DNA of 64,000 bases from the NCBI RefSeq assembly GCF_003075035.1, contig NZ_QCZE01000001.1, forward strand, positions 1-64,000. The letters are read 5' to 3'. The stretch comes from Zobellella maritima (GTDB lineage: Bacteria; Pseudomonadota; Gammaproteobacteria; Enterobacterales; Aeromonadaceae). Of this stretch, positions 1-8,054 are shown piece after piece (within the stretch, counting starts at the first letter, position 1; each line of letters starts with the position of its first letter). The notes under the pieces were generated by a model that made no database searches, had not been told where the DNA came from, and saw only the letters and a list, made by a program, of their open reading frames with translations. Both the position numbers and the translations under genes were made by a program.

Positions 1-8
1 CCAGTTTA

Positions 9-127
9 TGCCTGGCGGCGATAGCGTTGTGGTCCCACCTGATCCCATGCCGAACTCAGAAGTGAAACGCACCCGCGCCGATGATAGTGTGGCAGCTGCC
101 ATGTGAAAGTAGGTCACTGCCAGGCAC
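9..127 (+). rRNA. rrf: 5S ribosomal RNA
   Basis: The segment begins TGCCTGGCGGC and closes with the complementary CTGCCAGGCA, the terminal helix of 5S rRNA. Between them is the highly conserved loop region GATCCCATGCCGAACTCAGA followed by AGTGAAACGC. Length of about 119 nt matches gammaproteobacterial 5S rRNA. Bases 1-8 are the end of the 23S-5S spacer, so a 23S gene is expected just left of the window. The tRNA-Asp downstream is the usual distal partner in some rRNA operons. Confidence 0.97.
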
Positions 128-159
128 CCAATTTAGTCCCCGTACTACACAGCTTTTGC

Positions 160-236
160 GGAGCGGTAGTTCAGTTGGTTAGAATACCGGCCTGTCACGC
201 CGGGGGTCGCGGGTTCGAGTCCCGTCCGCTCCGCCA
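160..236 (+). tRNA. tRNA-Asp (GTC anticodon)
   Basis: A 77-nt cloverleaf starts GGAGCGG and ends CCGCTCCGCCA with an encoded CCA. The D-arm TAGTTCAGTTGGTTAGAA and T-arm GGGTTCGAGTCCC are canonical. The anticodon GTC lies at 194-196 in the loop CTGTCAC, giving Asp. It follows the 5S gene by 32 nt and is the last gene of the rRNA operon. Confidence 0.97.
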
Positions 237-245
237 CATTTAAGA

Positions 246-285
246 AGCCCTTAGCTAGTTGATAGCTAAGGGCTTTTTGCTTTTC
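246..285 (+). terminator. Rho-independent terminator of the rRNA operon
   Basis: A perfect 12-bp stem AGCCCTTAGCTA (246-257) / TAGCTAAGGGCT (263-274) with a 5-nt loop is followed directly by TTTTGCTTTTC. It sits 10 nt after the tRNA-Asp. Confidence 0.9.
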
Positions 286-312
286 TGTCGTCAGTAAAAC
301 CATCCTTCCTCA

Positions 313-462
313 TGTAAACATCCCTGTTTTAGTTACACCGCAAATTAGAGTTTTCCGCCCCGCCCGTTGATGTTTCGCCAAATACTCCCATGGCGTCAGA
401 TCCTCCAGTGAGTCGTGGGGAGGTTCATCCTTGTATTCCGTCATCCAGAATAAGGCCGATGG
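313..462 (-). pseudogene. Remnant of an IS3-family transposase 3' end (frameshifted)
   Basis: Read on the minus strand from about 462 down, the frame gives LFWMTEYKDEPPHDSLEDL followed by TPWEYLAKHQRA. This matches the C-terminal end of IS3-type integrase-like transposases (Y-N/K-D-x-R/P-PHDSL-x-x-L-TPWEYL). The expected tail ENSNLRCN and stop codon (329-331) are also there, but in another frame, so there is a small insertion or deletion near 358-370 in a G/C-rich run. The motif TGTTTACATG that commonly ends such elements lies just beyond. Only about 45 codons remain and the other end is absent. I see no intact transposase or flanking duplication. Confidence 0.75.
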
Positions 463-932
463 CATTTGAGCAGCTCACCTCCAAAGAGGAAAATATTCCG
501 CAGTACTCAAAAGGGAAAAGCGAGGAGGGGACTGGGGCGCCCGGCACAGTCATACCAATTACATTAAAAATCTGATCAGGGGGTTAACCGGCACGCACGA
601 GGCAAGACAGCCGCCTCCCACGACAGGCTACGAGTACATCCATGTAAAGCTCGGACATGCCATCCATGGCATGTCACGGTCGTGAGAATCGTTCTCTGTT
701 GCCTCTTTTTGAACACAGAGCTGTCCGAAGATAGCGCCAACAGGCAACTCGGCTGCCATCAAGGAGGACAAAGGGGTCTGCGCCACCGACCATCACATGA
801 CAGGGATGTTATGTGCTGAGCATCACAAGGAAGTACTTGAGCGTGTCGGCGGAGTGGGCCCTTTGTCCGAGATGGGGATGACACTAAAAAGATCGAATGT
901 TTAGTGCGATTGGTATCAGGGCAAGAAAGAAA
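463..932. other. Gene-free stretch between the IS remnant and dctM
   Basis: No frame here has a convincing start, ribosome-binding site or protein-like composition. The only structure I see is two hairpins: TACAT/ATGTA at 635-646 and the 9-bp perfect inverted repeat GACATGCCA/TGGCATGTC at 654-675. They may belong to a dispersed repeat. Confidence 0.6.
635..675. repeat. Pair of short hairpins, candidate dispersed repeat
   Basis: TACAT-CC-ATGTA (635-646) is followed 7 nt later by GACATGCCA-tcca-TGGCATGTC (654-675). Both loops centre on a CC-type tetramer. No T-run follows, so this is not a typical terminator. A second copy is not obvious elsewhere in the window. Confidence 0.45.
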
Positions 933-953
933 CGAGACCCATGCAGGGTCTCG
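920..953 (-). terminator. Terminator downstream of dctM
   Basis: On the minus strand CGAGACCC-TGCAT-GGGTCTCG (953-933) is followed by TTTCTTTCTTG. The 8-bp stem lies 25 nt past the dctM stop codon and would end the dctPQM transcript. Confidence 0.85.
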
Positions 954-977
954 AGGAGTGGGAGAGATACCAGGGGA

Positions 978-2258
978 TTACCGGAAAGCGAGATCCCTCA
1001 GGAACAGGGCTATCTGGGGGAAGGCGATTAACAGGATAGTGACCACGAACAGGATTATCAGGAAAGCAGGCACGCCCCGGATAACGTCGATAAAGGGGCG
1101 CCGGAACACGGCCACGGCGGTAAAGATGTTGCAGCCGAAAGGCGGAGTGGCCGCGCCGATCGCCACCTGTAGAGTGATCAGCACACCGACCAGTACCGGG
1201 TCGAGTCCGGCCGCCTTGACCAGGGGCGCGAAGATGGGCACCAGGATCAGGATAACCACCACAGAATCGACGAACATGCAGCCGATGAAGAAGGCGATGT
1301 TGATTGCCACCAGGGTCATGATGGGGCCTGCCTCATTCAGACCCATCGCAGCGATGAGCTGTTGAGGAACCTGCGCGTAAGACAATACCCAGGAGAAGGC
1401 GGCGCCGGCGGCGATGAGGATGAAGACCACAGAGGTCACAGCGCCGGTCGACAGTGCGATATCGAAAATATCGCGGCTCTTGATAGAACGGAAGATGACG
1501 AGTTCAAGGAGCAGGGCATAGAGTACGCATACGGCGGCCGCCTCGGTCGGACTGAAGATGCCGCCGTAGATGCCGCCGACGACAATCGCCGGGAAGCCCA
1601 GCGGCCATACGGCGCGGCGGATGGATATCAACCGTTCCGTCCAGCTGGCCCTGGGCTCAACGGGGATCTGATGCCGCTTTGCATACCAGATGCAGTAGAG
1701 TGAGAACAGGGCAATGATCAACAGCCCCGGCCCCAGGCCGGTGATGAACAGCTCGGAGATCGAGGTGCCGGAGATAACGCCGTAGATAATCATGCCGATG
1801 GAGGGCGGGATCAGGTAGGCTAGATCGGCGGCATTGACGATCAGGCCGATCGAAAAGGAATCGTTATAGCCGGCCTTCAACATCCGGGGACGCATGGCGC
1901 CGCCGACCGCCACCACGGTTGCCTGGGTCGAACCGCATACGGCGCCGAACAGGGCGCAGGCGGCGGTGACCGAGACGGCCAGCCCGCCGCGGATGTGCCC
2001 CATAAAGCGCATCACCACATCCACCAGCCGATCGGCCGAATGGCCCCGGGTGATGATATCGGCAGCGAGGATAAACATGGGCACGGCGATCAGGGCCGAG
2101 GGTTTGACCCCGCCGATCATCTGCTGGACGACCATCTGCAGGCTCAGGTCCGGCATGTAGATAATAAAGGCCAGCATGGCTGCGGCCAACAGCGGCATCA
2201 TCATCGGAAAACCGCCTAACAGCAGCAGTATCATAACCGCCAACATCATCATCGTCAT
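978..2258 (-). CDS. dctM: TRAP transporter large permease subunit DctM
   Basis: This 426-residue, very hydrophobic protein is the transport subunit of a tripartite ATP-independent periplasmic (TRAP) transporter, which couples Na+ flow to uptake of organic acids. Length and segments match the DctM family: the N-terminal hydrophobic run, the central stretch with GSTQATVVAVGGAM and IPPSIGMIIYGVISG, and the C-terminal TPPFGCNIFTAV loop. The start overlaps the dctQ stop by 4 nt (ATGA), and an AAGGAG ribosome-binding site lies inside the 3' end of dctQ, so the two are translationally coupled. It is last in the dctPQM operon and is followed by a clear terminator. Confidence 0.95.
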   Translation of the reverse strand: MTMMMLAVMILLLLGGFPMMMPLLAAAMLAFIIYMPDLSLQMVVQQMIGGVKPSALIAVPMFILAADIITRGHSADRLVDVVMRFMGHIRGGLAVSVTAACALFGAVCGSTQATVVAVGGAMRPRMLKAGYNDSFSIGLIVNAADLAYLIPPSIGMIIYGVISGTSISELFITGLGPGLLIIALFSLYCIWYAKRHQIPVEPRASWTERLISIRRAVWPLGFPAIVVGGIYGGIFSPTEAAAVCVLYALLLELVIFRSIKSRDIFDIALSTGAVTSVVFILIAAGAAFSWVLSYAQVPQQLIAAMGLNEAGPIMTLVAINIAFFIGCMFVDSVVVILILVPIFAPLVKAAGLDPVLVGVLITLQVAIGAATPPFGCNIFTAVAVFRRPFIDVIRGVPAFLIILFVVTILLIAFPQIALFLRDLAFR

Positions 2259-2920
2259 AATTTACTCTCCTTGCAGCCAATCGGCGCACACGTTGCTTTT
2301 GCTGCCTGAGCTTGCCCTGTGGTTTCAACCCCATGGTCCTGTTGATACAGGTTCATCACGTCGGCAATCTCGGGATCCAGGTATTCATCCACTGTACTGA
2401 AGGAGATATAGACATCTTCATCGGACAGGTTCAGGTTCCTGAAAGCCGTTAACACATACTGGATACCGGTTACGGCGAAGCCGAGCACCACCCAGATATA
2501 GGTCAGATAAAGGGGAAATTGCAGCGCAGGGGTCACCCGTCCCCGGCTGGCGAGCTTGGCGACGTATTCGAGGGCATACCAGGCCAGGGTGAACATGGCC
2601 ATGGCAGTCAGGGAAGCGATAACGATCATCAGCAGCTTCTTGTAGCGTACCGACAGCAGGTCATAGAGGGCGGACATCCGGATATGACGGCCCTTGCGGG
2701 TTACATAGCCCAGTCCCATAAAGGTGATGATGACGATCAGGAACTCGTTGAGCTCCTCGGTGAAATAGATACTTTGTGAGAACAGGTAGCGGCCAAACAC
2801 ATTGGCGATGGTGTTCACGGCCATGATGATGATGCCCCAGCCAAGTACGCACATCTCGGCTTTGCCGATGAACTTGTCGATTAGGGTCAACATCCTGGTT
2901 AGAGCGGAATATAAGGGCAT
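2255..2920 (-). CDS. dctQ: TRAP transporter small permease subunit DctQ
   Basis: A 221-residue integral membrane protein, the small subunit that pairs with DctM. About four membrane segments are visible: residues 20-45 and 55-78, then two more around 95-120 and 140-165. The motif VFGRYLFSQSIYFTEELNEF near residue 40-60 is the conserved R-x-x-F/FWxEEL region of DctQ proteins. The C-terminal tail of about 50 residues is polar and longer than usual. The start at 2920 is preferred because GAGG lies 8 nt upstream; an internal ATG at 2893 has no separate site. A 75-nt gap separates it from dctP. Confidence 0.92.
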   Translation of the reverse strand: MPLYSALTRMLTLIDKFIGKAEMCVLGWGIIIMAVNTIANVFGRYLFSQSIYFTEELNEFLIVIITFMGLGYVTRKGRHIRMSALYDLLSVRYKKLLMIVIASLTAMAMFTLAWYALEYVAKLASRGRVTPALQFPLYLTYIWVVLGFAVTGIQYVLTAFRNLNLSDEDVYISFSTVDEYLDPEIADVMNLYQQDHGVETTGQAQAAKATCAPIGCKESKL

Positions 2921-2995
2921 CGGCTTGACCTCGGTCCGGATAAGCGGGGTGGAAGGCCTGCCCCCTTGCTGAACTTGGGAGCAGGTAACGGCTGG

Positions 2996-4018
2996 TTAAG
3001 GTTTTGCCGCTTCGACCTCGGCCAGCAGCGCATCGAGCAGCGTTTGTCCCCGCTTGCCGGTGATGTCGATATAGGCCGAGTGGGTTGCCTTGCTGCGTTC
3101 ACGGAAGGCGGTGCGTTCGTCTTCGGTCAGTTCAATCATCTGGATATCGGGTCTGGCTGCCTTTATCCTGGCCAGCTTGTCTTCGTTGAACCGCTCGACC
3201 ACGTTGTGCATAAAGTTCTGCATTTCGGCTGTGGTCGTGTCGATCAGCTGCTTGCGTTCGGCCGGCAGGCTGTCATACCAGTCAGTACCCGACATGACCG
3301 AGGTCACCAGCTCCTGTTCACCGGCCCAGATCATGTAATCCGTTACTTCGTAAAACTTCATTTCTTCGATGGCCGGTACCGGGTTGATCTGGCCGTCTAT
3401 CTGCTTGAGCTGAAGGGCACCATAGACTTCGCCGAAGGGCAGGGGAGTCGGGCTGGCACCCAGATCATCATAGGCTTTGAGTAGGATGGGAGAGACCATA
3501 ACGCGCATCTTGAAGTTGTCGAAGTCGGCGGGCGTGCGAATTTCCCGATTGGTGGTCCAGACCTGGGGGCCCTCCGAATACATGCTATGCAGCTTCAGTC
3601 CCTTGGCTTCGAAGTCCCTGCCGAGCTCACCGTAAATCACCTGGCTCGATCCCAGCAATTCAGAGACTGCGGTGGAGTTCGAGGGCAGGGTGTAGGTCAA
3701 CAGAAACATCTGTGACTCGGGCACTATGGTTCCCAGGTTGCCCACCGAGACGTTGGCAAACTGCACCACGCCGTCGGCGACCTGTTCGACCAGCTCGGTG
3801 GGAGTCCCCAGGGAGCCGAGGTGATAGATCTTGATGGTGACATTGCCTTGAGTCTTATCTTCGATGCGTTGCTTGAACTCCTGGGCATAGGCATCCATGA
3901 TCGAGCCGGGAATTTCCTCGATGGCAAACTTCCATTCTTCGGCCATGGCGAGGGCGGGGATCAGGGCGACAGCAGCCGAAAGCACCAGCGCTCTCAGTCG
4001 TATTTTACGTTCAGCCAT
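2996..4018 (-). CDS. dctP: TRAP transporter periplasmic solute-binding protein DctP
   Basis: A 340-residue secreted protein that captures the substrate in the periplasm. It has a signal peptide (MAERKIRLRALVLSAAVAL, cleavage after ALAMA) and the DctP-family signatures FKMRVMVSP, whose arginine binds the substrate carboxylate in this family, and LPFGEVYGALQLKQIDGQ. The start at 4018 is chosen over upstream ATGs because GGAG lies 9 nt before it; the ATG at 4027 would directly abut that site. The substrate cannot be read from sequence. The adjacent ureohydrolase gene suggests a guanidino carboxylic acid (inference). Confidence 0.92.
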   Translation of the reverse strand: MAERKIRLRALVLSAAVALIPALAMAEEWKFAIEEIPGSIMDAYAQEFKQRIEDKTQGNVTIKIYHLGSLGTPTELVEQVADGVVQFANVSVGNLGTIVPESQMFLLTYTLPSNSTAVSELLGSSQVIYGELGRDFEAKGLKLHSMYSEGPQVWTTNREIRTPADFDNFKMRVMVSPILLKAYDDLGASPTPLPFGEVYGALQLKQIDGQINPVPAIEEMKFYEVTDYMIWAGEQELVTSVMSGTDWYDSLPAERKQLIDTTTAEMQNFMHNVVERFNEDKLARIKAARPDIQMIELTEDERTAFRERSKATHSAYIDITGKRGQTLLDALLAEVEAAKP

Positions 4019-4133
4019 GTTCAGCATCTCCTTTGATTGCCAGATTGTGAGTTGTGACAAATATGTGAATCCTTTCGTAACAACTTCAGTATTGCAAACC
4101 CATATCCATCCAAAAATATAAATTTTCATATGT

Positions 4134-4156
4134 ATGCATTTTAAAAATTAATGTAT
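4134..4156. promoter_or_regulatory. Candidate LysR operator between dctP and the lysR gene
   Basis: An imperfect inverted repeat ATGCATT (4134-4140) / AATGTAT (4150-4156), 9-nt spacer, lies in the 175-nt divergent region. Its flank TATGCATTTTAA resembles TATACATTTTAA at 5177-5187 upstream of the ureohydrolase gene. LysR-type regulators bind interrupted dyads of the T-N11-A kind, so a shared site is plausible but untested. Confidence 0.4.
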
Positions 4157-4193
4157 TTTCGACTCGGGCAAGCAGTGAAATCCGGAGGCCTAG

Positions 4194-5114
4194 ATGGCGA
4201 GTTATTCGATGAAACATATGCTGACTTTCTGCACAGTGACGGAGTATGGCGGCTTTGTCGGTGCCGAGTCGGTGCTGGGAATGAGCCAACCGGCCATCAG
4301 CACGCACATCCGGGATTTTGAGATCCGGCTTGGCTTCCAGTTGTGTCATCGTGGACGGAGTGGATTCAGCCTGACCGAGAAGGGGCAGCTTGTTTATCGC
4401 AAGTGTCGCGAGATGCTCAACAATATCTCGGACTTTGAAGCCGAGCTGGGCGAGTTGCGCGATAAGCTGACCGGGACACTGCGCCTGGGCTTGATTGACA
4501 GCACCATTACCAATCACGATTTACCCATCTCAGAGGCTGTCCATCGTTTCTACAGCAGGAAGAGCGACGTATCTCTCAAGTTGGTGGTGCTGCCTCCCGA
4601 AGAGCTGGAGCGGGAATTGCTGAATGGCAACCTGCATATTGCGCTGGGTCTGTTCCATAACCGGCACAGCGCGCTGAGCTACCGGCACCTGTGCATGGAA
4701 GCGCACGGCTTTTACTGCGGGCGACGGCATCCGTTATTCGGGCTGGCTGATGACGAGATCACCCTCGATACCCTCAGGCAATATCCGGTGTCCTCTCGCA
4801 TCTACCTGCAACACGCAGAGCTGCAGGGGGTAATGAAAACCCGCGATGTTGCCATGGTATCCAATATGGAAGCCCAGGCGATCTTGATCACCAGCGGCCG
4901 CTTCCTCGGCTTCCTGCCGACCCACTACGCCCGGCCATGGGTCGAGCGTGGGGAAATGCGTGTTTTCGACCACCTCGGCCTGTCCTGGCAATCTGAATTC
5001 ACCATGGCGATGCGGGCGACTCCCGCCCCCCAGGATATTGTCAGGCTCTTTGCCGAAGACATAGAAGCCAGTATCAAGGTGGCCACCATCCGGGGGGCGG
5101 GCCCGGGCAGCTGA
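4194..5114 (+). CDS. LysR-family transcriptional regulator of the TRAP/ureohydrolase locus
   Basis: A 306-residue LysR-type regulator. The winged helix-turn-helix occupies residues 5-62 (GMSQPAISTHIRDFEIRLG is the recognition region), followed by the effector-binding domain. The ATG at 4194 has GGAGG 5 nt upstream. It is divergent from dctP and followed after 210 nt by the ureohydrolase gene on the same strand. That position between the two suggests it controls both. It probably senses the transported compound or its product, but the ligand is not recognisable. Confidence 0.9.
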   Translation: MASYSMKHMLTFCTVTEYGGFVGAESVLGMSQPAISTHIRDFEIRLGFQLCHRGRSGFSLTEKGQLVYRKCREMLNNISDFEAELGELRDKLTGTLRLGLIDSTITNHDLPISEAVHRFYSRKSDVSLKLVVLPPEELERELLNGNLHIALGLFHNRHSALSYRHLCMEAHGFYCGRRHPLFGLADDEITLDTLRQYPVSSRIYLQHAELQGVMKTRDVAMVSNMEAQAILITSGRFLGFLPTHYARPWVERGEMRVFDHLGLSWQSEFTMAMRATPAPQDIVRLFAEDIEASIKVATIRGAGPGS

Positions 5115-5162
5115 ACGCTGCTGTAGGAACATGTTTCCCACAGGATTGTTACATTTAACATT

Positions 5163-5194
5163 ATAAAACTTAATATATACATTTTAAGTTTTAT
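5163..5194. promoter_or_regulatory. AT-rich inverted repeat: operator of the ureohydrolase gene or terminator of lysR
   Basis: A perfect 11-bp inverted repeat ATAAAACTTAA (5163-5173) / TTAAGTTTTAT (5184-5194) has a 10-nt centre and is followed by ATTTTTTGATTTG. The T-run would fit a weak terminator 50 nt after the lysR gene. The resemblance of its centre to the 4131-4145 sequence would instead fit a LysR operator. The sequence cannot decide between them. Confidence 0.45.
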
Positions 5195-5324
5195 ATTTTT
5201 TGATTTGTTTGCTCTTGCAATACTGGGTTTGTCATCAATGCCCAGAGCCTCTCCGGTATCCGGGCCTTTCATTAGTCAAAACACCGCTCGGCGAGGCCGT
5301 TGGTTATACAGGAGTAGACAAACC

Positions 5325-6293
5325 ATGAGTGGAAATGCCTATGAAAATGGTCGCTTGAACCTGCCGTTTGTTGGTTTCTGCACCTTCGGGAAGAAGCCGA
5401 CCTGTGAAGATTGGGACAACATCAAGGCCGATGTCGCCTTTATGGGCGCGCCCTTCGACTGCGGTACCCAGTGGCGTTCGGGAGCGCGCATGGGGCCACG
5501 TGCGGTCCGTGAAGCATCAACCTTGTTCTCCTTCGGCCACAGCGGCGCCTATTCCTATGAAGAAGATGTGATGTACCTGGATGGCGTCGATATCGTCGAT
5601 ATCGGCGATGCGGATATGGTGCATACCAACACCGAGAAATGTCATGCCAATATCGAGTACGGGGTACGCAAGATCCTGGCATCCGGCGCCCTGCCGGTGG
5701 TGGTCGGCGGCGATCATTCGGTAAATGCGCCTTGTATCCGTGCATTCGAAGGTCGAGGACCCATCCATATCATCCAGATCGACGCCCACCTGGATTTTGT
5801 TGATGAGCGTCATGGCGTGCGCTTCGGTCACGGCAACCCGCTGCGTCGCGCCTCGGAACAGGAGTTTGTCACCGGCATGACCCAGCTGGGGATCCGCAAT
5901 GTGTCTTCGTCCAATCGGGCGGATCACAAGGCGGCAGAGGATGCCGGATCCACCATACTGTCCGTGCGCGATGTGCGCCGGCTGGGAGCCCAAGGGGTAC
6001 TAAAGCTGATCCCCAAAGGGGTCAACTATTACATCACCATCGATATCGACGGTTTTGACCCTTCCATCGCCCCGGGCACCGGTACCCCGAGCCATGGCGG
6101 TTTTACTTACTATGAAGTGATGGAGATACTGCAGGGGGTGGCATTCAATGGAGAGGTAGTGGGTATCGACCTGTGCGAAGTCGCACCCGATTACGATCAC
6201 ACCGGCACTACCAGTGTGCTGGCGGCGCAGGTGCTGATGAACCTGATCGGCTATGTCTTCCATGGCCGAAAGTTACGTCAGCAAGATCAATAG
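5325..6293 (+). CDS. Agmatinase/guanidino-acid ureohydrolase family protein
   Basis: A 322-residue ureohydrolase that cleaves urea from a guanidino compound with a binuclear Mn centre. All metal ligands are visible: H131 in GGDHS, D153/H155/D157 in DAHLD, and D240/D242 in TIDIDGFDPSIAPGTGTP. The family includes agmatinase (speB), guanidinobutyrase and guanidinopropionase, and the sequence alone does not settle the substrate. The start at 5325 follows CAGGAG by 10 nt and gives the family length; the upstream ATG at 5205 would add 40 unrelated residues. Linkage to a TRAP transporter, whose substrates are carboxylates, favours a guanidino acid over agmatine (inference). Confidence 0.9.
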   Translation: MSGNAYENGRLNLPFVGFCTFGKKPTCEDWDNIKADVAFMGAPFDCGTQWRSGARMGPRAVREASTLFSFGHSGAYSYEEDVMYLDGVDIVDIGDADMVHTNTEKCHANIEYGVRKILASGALPVVVGGDHSVNAPCIRAFEGRGPIHIIQIDAHLDFVDERHGVRFGHGNPLRRASEQEFVTGMTQLGIRNVSSSNRADHKAAEDAGSTILSVRDVRRLGAQGVLKLIPKGVNYYITIDIDGFDPSIAPGTGTPSHGGFTYYEVMEILQGVAFNGEVVGIDLCEVAPDYDHTGTTSVLAAQVLMNLIGYVFHGRKLRQQDQ

Positions 6294-6296
6294 AGA

Positions 6297-6314
6297 AAGG
6301 CCTGCCGGCAGGCC
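6297..6314. terminator. Palindrome between convergent genes, possible weak terminator
   Basis: AGGCCTGCCGGCAGGCCT is a perfect 18-nt palindrome just after the ureohydrolase stop codon, between two convergent genes. No clear T-run follows on either strand, so termination is uncertain. Confidence 0.4.
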
Positions 6315-6341
6315 TGTCATTACTGGGTATTGGTTCTGGCG

Positions 6342-6968
6342 TTATAAACGGTGATTCTTATCCTGTTTGTCCTGCAGCTCCAGCTCGGGGGGCAGGCTGA
6401 GAGTCGGCTCGATACGGCCCTTGCCGGCATGCAAGACGGGCTCGGGGGCAGCCGGCTGCTTGAGGGCCATCTGAATTTCTTCCCGCAACTCCTCTTCCGT
6501 CGGCCAGGCCTTGGCCGACAGATGTACCAGGGGCAGGCCGGCATCGACCACCGCCTGCAGCAGGCTGTGGTGGTTGCGACGCTCGGTCTTGCTCAGGCTG
6601 TCATCAATTAGGGCAATGGCCAGCCGGACCTTGAGATCCCGGGGGGAACAGAGCACGAAGTCCAACCGTTCACCATAGATCTGATGCCAGGCCTGCTCCT
6701 GGTGCGCCTTTTTAAGCTTGGGAGACAAGGCCAGCACATCCGTTAGCCTGACTGCGGGAAATATTCTCAATTCCCGGCCGATGGCGCCCTCCAGCAATTT
6801 CAATGCCGTCGCCTCTTCCGGAGCGAACAGTGGCTTGAGGCAATAGGGTTGCCTGGGGGAGCGGCGAAACAGCCGCCGCAACAGGCCATTAGCCAGGATT
6901 AACACCAGCAGGATGACGGCGCACGCCACCAGCCAGTCAATCAGCGAGATAGGGAATAAGTCTGTCAT
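6342..6968 (-). CDS. Membrane-anchored DUF2726 protein
   Basis: A 208-residue protein with one N-terminal membrane segment (residues 9-30), an Arg-rich cytoplasmic boundary and a DUF2726 domain (about 50-165). Recognisable family elements are FPAVRLTDVL, the YGERLDFVLCSP core, IALIDDSLS and the closing AGLPLVHLSA. DUF2726 resembles a restriction-endonuclease-like fold found near topoisomerase-type zinc ribbons, but no function is established. It stands alone between the convergent ureohydrolase and divergent gcvA. Confidence 0.75.
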   Translation of the reverse strand: MTDLFPISLIDWLVACAVILLVLILANGLLRRLFRRSPRQPYCLKPLFAPEEATALKLLEGAIGRELRIFPAVRLTDVLALSPKLKKAHQEQAWHQIYGERLDFVLCSPRDLKVRLAIALIDDSLSKTERRNHHSLLQAVVDAGLPLVHLSAKAWPTEEELREEIQMALKQPAAPEPVLHAGKGRIEPTLSLPPELELQDKQDKNHRL

Positions 6969-7145
6969 AGGGCCCGATGTAAAGATCTGGATTGAACCCG
7001 CTCAGTGTACTTAAGAGCGATAAAGATGAACAGGTTCGCCCGGAGCGTCATCAATAATAAATAGTACAGATGTACGCCTTCACTGGCTTGTCCGGGCACG
7101 GCCCCTTATAATCGCTGTCATTAGAAAACCTTATAAGAGGTCCGG

Positions 7146-8054
7146 ATGTCCCGGCGACTGCCCCCGTTAAATGCGCTCAAGGCGTTTGAAGCCGCGGCGC
7201 GCAATCTGAGCTTTACCCGTGCGGCCGAAGAGCTGTTTGTGACTCAGGCCGCCATCAGCCATCAGATCAAGGGTTTGGAAGAATATCTGGGCATCAAGCT
7301 GTTCCGCCGGCGTAACCGATCACTGTTGCTGAGTGAGGAAGGCCAAAGTTACTTCCTTGAAATCAAAGATATTTTCTCGGCCATCTCCGATGCCACCGAG
7401 CGCCTGTTGGCACGCAGCGCCAAGGGAGCGCTGACCGTCAGCCTGCAGCCCAGCTTTGCCATTCAGTGGCTGGTGCCGCGATTGGTCCGCTTCAGCGAGA
7501 TACACCCGGAGATTGATGTGCGTATCAAGGCGGTGGATCTGGACGAAGGCTCACTGACCGATGATGTGGATATCGCCATTTATTATGGGCGAGGCAACTG
7601 GCCGGGGCTGCGTGCCGACAAACTGCATACGGAATACCTGATCCCGGTATGTTCACCCATGTTGCTGATGGGCAGCAAGCCGCTGAAAACGCCGGACGAT
7701 TTAATGCGCCATACCCTGCTGCACGATACCTCCCGCCGAGACTGGAAGGCCTGGTTCAGGCAGCTGGATATCCAGGCGGCCAATGTCAACCAGGGACCTA
7801 TCTTCAGTCATTCATCCATGGTGATACAGGCGGCGATTCACGGTCAGGGGGTGGCCCTGGGGCACAGCGTGCTAACCCAGCCGGAAATCGATGCGGGGCG
7901 CCTGGTGTGTCCCTTCGAGGAGGTGCTGGTCTCCAAGAATGCCTATTACCTGGTGTGTCATGAAACCCAGGCCAGTCTTGGGAAAATTGCCGCCTTCAGG
8001 GAGTGGGTGCTGGCGCTGGTCAACAAAGAAGAAAAGCAAAAGGCGCTGACCTGA
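7146..8054 (+). CDS. gcvA: LysR-family regulator GcvA
   Basis: A 302-residue LysR regulator of the GcvA group. It starts with the group's hallmark RRLPPLNALKAFEAAARNLS, followed by the helix-turn-helix (AAEELFVTQAAISHQIKGLE, about 25-45) and LFRRRNRSLLLSEEG. In enterics GcvA controls the glycine cleavage operon. Here it leads an operon with a hydrolase, ygdD and rlmM; gcvA-ygdD-rlmM linkage is as in E. coli. An AGAGG site precedes the ATG. Its stop codon overlaps the next start (TGATG). Confidence 0.88.
   Translation: MSRRLPPLNALKAFEAAARNLSFTRAAEELFVTQAAISHQIKGLEEYLGIKLFRRRNRSLLLSEEGQSYFLEIKDIFSAISDATERLLARSAKGALTVSLQPSFAIQWLVPRLVRFSEIHPEIDVRIKAVDLDEGSLTDDVDIAIYYGRGNWPGLRADKLHTEYLIPVCSPMLLMGSKPLKTPDDLMRHTLLHDTSRRDWKAWFRQLDIQAANVNQGPIFSHSSMVIQAAIHGQGVALGHSVLTQPEIDAGRLVCPFEEVLVSKNAYYLVCHETQASLGKIAAFREWVLALVNKEEKQKALT

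Noticed and set aside
904-1365. Open frame on the plus strand opposite dctM (and similar long frames opposite ppnN, glnD, purF and others)
   Set aside because: Antisense shadows in GC-rich genes. The opposite strand encodes clear homologues and these frames show low-complexity, His/Gln/Gly-rich compositions.
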